Assembly: GCA_002406055.1 (NCBI GenBank)
Contig: DHMZ01000114.1
Location: forward strand, 1-16,169
Reading direction: 5' to 3'
DNA: 16,169 bases
DNA from: Spirochaetales bacterium UBA4629
Lineage (GTDB): Bacteria; Spirochaetota; Spirochaetia; Sphaerochaetales; Sphaerochaetaceae
Shown: in pieces, positions 14,555 to 16,169 of the stretch
Numbering within the stretch: position 1 is the first letter of the stretch
Layout: each line of letters opens with the position of its first letter
The notes under the pieces: generated by a model
Database searches by the model: none
What the model was told of the DNA's origin: nothing
Seen by the model: only the letters and a program-made list of their open reading frames with translations
Program-made: the position numbers and the translations under genes

Positions 14555-15610
14555 TTATTCTGTAACTTCTGGTGTTGCTATGCCTTTCAGGTAAATGCGG
14601 AATACAAGAAGTGACTGAGGAGGAATTGTTCCTGTATTTTGTTCACCATAACCATAGTCTGGGTGAATATATACGTAGCACTCCTGTCCGACTTTCATGT
14701 TTGTTACAGCTTCAACAAATCCAGGAATAAGGTTCTGAAGATCAAATGTTACATCAGTTCCACTGTCAATTTCGCTGCCGTCTAATAGATAGAGGTCATA
14801 GTCAACGATAACAGAGTCTGTCTCGCTTGGTGTTGCACCAAGTTCTTCATCTTCGCTAACGATTTCCATCAAGTCACCTGAAGGAAGTTCAATCATCTCT
14901 TCATTGCCTTTGTTTGTAGCTAAGAACTCTTCAGCAGCTTTTAAGTTCTCTTCAGAGACAACCTTTAAGTATTCTTCATACTCTTCGTCAAGTTTAGCAG
15001 CATAGTTTTCAACAGCACTCTGGCACTCGTCTGTTGTCATTAATGGATTAGCAACATTGTAGAGAGCATCAGCAGCACCCTGCTTAAACTCAGGGGCAGA
15101 AATATCGAGACCATTCATGTACTTTAGTTGTGCTGTGTAGATGAGTGAATAAGCATAAGAGAACTTCTCTAATAGTGTTTCTGGGGCAGAAAGATTAGCT
15201 AGCTCTTCATTAGAGAGAATAGCACCTGCATCATCTTTTAGTCCTGCTTGGTAGTAATCTGTTGTATATGAAGAGATTGCGCTTTCCATTTCTGAAGTAT
15301 CTAGAAGGAATGCTGAAGTGTCACTCATATTTTCAGCATCATCAATAGCTCTAAGCCAATAAGCACCATTGATTGAGATTCCTTGGCTATATAATGACTG
15401 AACTGTCATATATGAATAAGCATAGTTAAAAGCCTGAATTAGATCGGTTTTATCAACTGTAGCATAATTTGGAGTTGCTACATCTACGCTATTAACTGTT
15501 TCTGAAAGCTTTTCTTCCTCAAGTATTTCTTTTGCACCTGTTGCCATAAGTGGAAGAGATAGGGCTAGTAACAAAATTGAAAATACAAGAATTAATTTTT
15601 TTACTTGCAT
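14555..15610 (-). CDS. Periplasmic FKBP-type peptidyl-prolyl isomerase, Mip/FkpA-like, with doubled N-terminal unit
   Basis: This is a 351-aa exported protein. MQVKKLILVFSILLLALSLP followed by LMATGAKE is a signal peptide without a lipobox Cys. Two tandem helical units open AFNYAYSY (60-67) and KFSYAYSL (149-156), resembling a duplicated FKBP_N dimerisation domain. A helical connector (ENLKAAEEFLATNKGN, 221-236) follows. The FKBP domain (~257-345) has VIVDYDLYLLDGSEIDSG, LIPGFVEAVTNMKVG, DYGYGEQNTGTIPPQSLLVF. D282, the Y-G-Y-G loop and the I-P-P-x-S-x-L-x-F end are intact, so isomerase activity is plausible. The usual binding-pocket Trp is Phe and the F of F-D-S is Ile. It should assist folding of envelope proteins in the periplasm. 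AAAGGAG lies 8 nt before the ATG. Confidence 0.88.
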   Translation of the reverse strand: MQVKKLILVFSILLLALSLPLMATGAKEILEEEKLSETVNSVDVATPNYATVDKTDLIQAFNYAYSYMTVQSLYSQGISINGAYWLRAIDDAENMSDTSAFLLDTSEMESAISSYTTDYYQAGLKDDAGAILSNEELANLSAPETLLEKFSYAYSLIYTAQLKYMNGLDISAPEFKQGAADALYNVANPLMTTDECQSAVENYAAKLDEEYEEYLKVVSEENLKAAEEFLATNKGNEEMIELPSGDLMEIVSEDEELGATPSETDSVIVDYDLYLLDGSEIDSGTDVTFDLQNLIPGFVEAVTNMKVGQECYVYIHPDYGYGEQNTGTIPPQSLLVFRIYLKGIATPEVTE

Positions 15611-15639
15611 TAAAAATGCTCCTTTATTTGATTTATCTT

Positions 15640-15669
15640 AATTTATTACTGACCATAATTAATGGTCAA
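15640..15669 (-). promoter_or_regulatory. Putative FKBP promoter overlapped by a 7-5-7 palindrome
   Basis: TGACCAT (15650-15656) and ATGGTCA (15662-15668) are perfect inverted arms with a 5-nt spacer. On the minus strand the outer arm forms a -35-like TTGACC (15669-15664). TAAATT, 18 nt downstream (15645-15640), or TAATAA, 15 nt downstream, could be the -10. The palindrome could be an operator covering the -35. The promoter assignment is weak and the palindrome itself is certain. Confidence 0.4.
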
Positions 15670-15720
15670 CATAAGTGAGCAATTTAACAAATGGAGATTA
15701 AGTGAAGATAGATCTTTTAA

Positions 15721-15768
15721 TTGTGAACTACTCGGTAATTGAATTACCGAGGATTCTCGCTAGCTCTC
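15721..15768 (-). repeat. 48-bp palindromic dispersed repeat, copy B (inverted relative to copy A)
   Basis: The reverse complement of this segment matches 12433-12480 at 43 of 48 positions. The core is CTCGGTAAT (15731-15739), loop TGA, ATTACCGAG (15743-15751). The stem is completely conserved and the differences fall in the loop and flanks, which suggests selection on the hairpin. It sits in the gap between the divergently oriented FKBP gene and the lipoprotein gene at 15917. Confidence 0.85.
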
Positions 15769-15783
15769 TTAAATAACATAAAA

Positions 15784-15852
15784 AGCAAGATGTAAGTTGT
15801 AGTCTGTAGCAAAAGAAAAAAATCTTGCTGACAAGTTACTTTGCAATATAAA
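15784..15852 (+). promoter_or_regulatory. Putative promoter of the downstream lipoprotein gene, with an overlapping inverted repeat
   Basis: TTGCTG (15825-15830), a 16-nt spacer and TATAAA (15847-15852) form a reasonable sigma-70-like promoter. An 8-bp inverted pair, AGCAAGAT (15784-15791) and ATCTTGCT (15822-15829), has 30 nt between arms, and its right arm covers most of the -35. Whether it is an operator, a leader hairpin or chance cannot be told. Confidence 0.4.
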
Positions 15853-15916
15853 GTTTAATTGTAAGAGAGAGTCTCATGAGTTTTGATAAACAAATAAAAG
15901 GATCAAGGGGTCAAAA

Positions 15917-16169
15917 ATGAAGAAATCTTTCATCATTCTATTTGCAGTACTTTTACTATTTTTCAGTTGTGATAATAAAAAACAAGTTAACCTACTAAAA
16001 GTTGATGAAATAGAAAGTTCATTTCAATCTGAAATAAAAAAGTATGTTTTTTATGGCAAACTTGGAGAAACATATATTAAAAAAGAATCCAAAGTACCAT
16101 CATTTATCGTTTTACTAACTGAGAGTGGTTTATGGAATGTCTATATAGAAGCTTATGGGGCAGAGGGAA
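15917..16169 (+). CDS. Lipoprotein of unknown function (3' end beyond the window)
   Basis: The frame is open from ATG 15917 to the window end, 84 full codons without a stop, with AAGGGG 7 nt upstream. MKKSFIILFAVLLLFFSC is a lipoprotein signal with C18 as the likely lipidated residue (F-F-S-C lipobox, as loose as that of the FKBP-like lipoprotein). It is followed by DNKKQVNLLKVDEIE. The visible mature part (SFQSEIKKYVFYGKLGETY, SKVPSFIVLLTESGLWNVYI) matches no family I recognise. It points away from the FKBP/mscL genes and has its own promoter-like sequence. It is truncated only by the window edge. Confidence 0.75.
   Translation, partial: MKKSFIILFAVLLLFFSCDNKKQVNLLKVDEIESSFQSEIKKYVFYGKLGETYIKKESKVPSFIVLLTESGLWNVYIEAYGAEG

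Noticed and set aside
12433..15768. The two 48-bp repeats as CRISPR repeats or IS terminal inverted repeats
   Set aside because: There are only two copies, 3.3 kb apart and in opposite orientation with no spacer units. The enclosed genes are housekeeping-type with no transposase, and no target-site duplication is evident.

Overview
The window is an AT-rich bacterial chromosome segment, most likely from a host-associated spirochaete (Treponema- or Sphaerochaeta-like). This assignment is an inference. It rests on low GC, a diderm-type set of exported beta-strand-rich proteins, lipoproteins with loose lipoboxes (F-S-C), a Cys-less sugar-binding protein with a VFAQGGKAE-like mature start, and Mip-like FKBPs. 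There is no rRNA or other taxonomic marker. No tRNA, CRISPR array, IS element or phage gene was seen.

Region 1 (1-5497, + strand) is a tightly packed amino-sugar and envelope run. It holds the 3' end of nagB, nagA, four consecutive exported proteins that look like outer-membrane beta-barrels (two of them distant paralogs), and a small divergent YhcH/YjgK/YiaL-like protein. NagA and NagB feed GlcNAc-6-P into glycolysis, and YhcH-type proteins often accompany amino-sugar or sialic-acid genes elsewhere. The four envelope proteins may belong to the same nutritional theme, but their function is unknown.

Region 2 (5498-5909) is a 412-bp non-coding stretch. Its left part holds nothing convincing. 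Its right end holds a textbook sigma-70 promoter (TTGACA-18-TATAAT) bracketed by two palindromic operator-like sites of identical 8-5-8 architecture.

Region 3 (5916-12419, + strand) is a six-gene catabolic and transport operon: a sugar-binding protein, two CUT1-type permeases, CutC, a ROK-family regulator and an M81 (MlrC-like) metallohydrolase. A strong stem-loop separates the binding-protein gene from the permeases. No ATPase gene is present, so a shared MsmK/UgpC-type ATPase is expected elsewhere. The ROK protein is the obvious candidate to bind the twin operators.

Region 4 (12420-15916) contains three minus-strand genes: a periplasmic FKBP (Mip-like), MscL, and a second FKBP-like lipoprotein with an eroded active site. 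Each FKBP protein carries two tandem copies of an N-terminal helical unit. The module is flanked by two copies, in opposite orientation, of a 48-bp repeat (43/48 identical) with a 9-bp palindromic stem. A well-formed terminator follows the first FKBP gene, and another hairpin lies between mscL and the lipoprotein gene.

Region 5 (15917-16169) is the start of a plus-strand lipoprotein gene cut by the window edge.

The strongest candidates for something undescribed are the inverted 48-bp repeat pair around the FKBP-MscL-FKBP module, the four-gene envelope cluster, and the twin-operator ABC/CutC/ROK/M81 operon.
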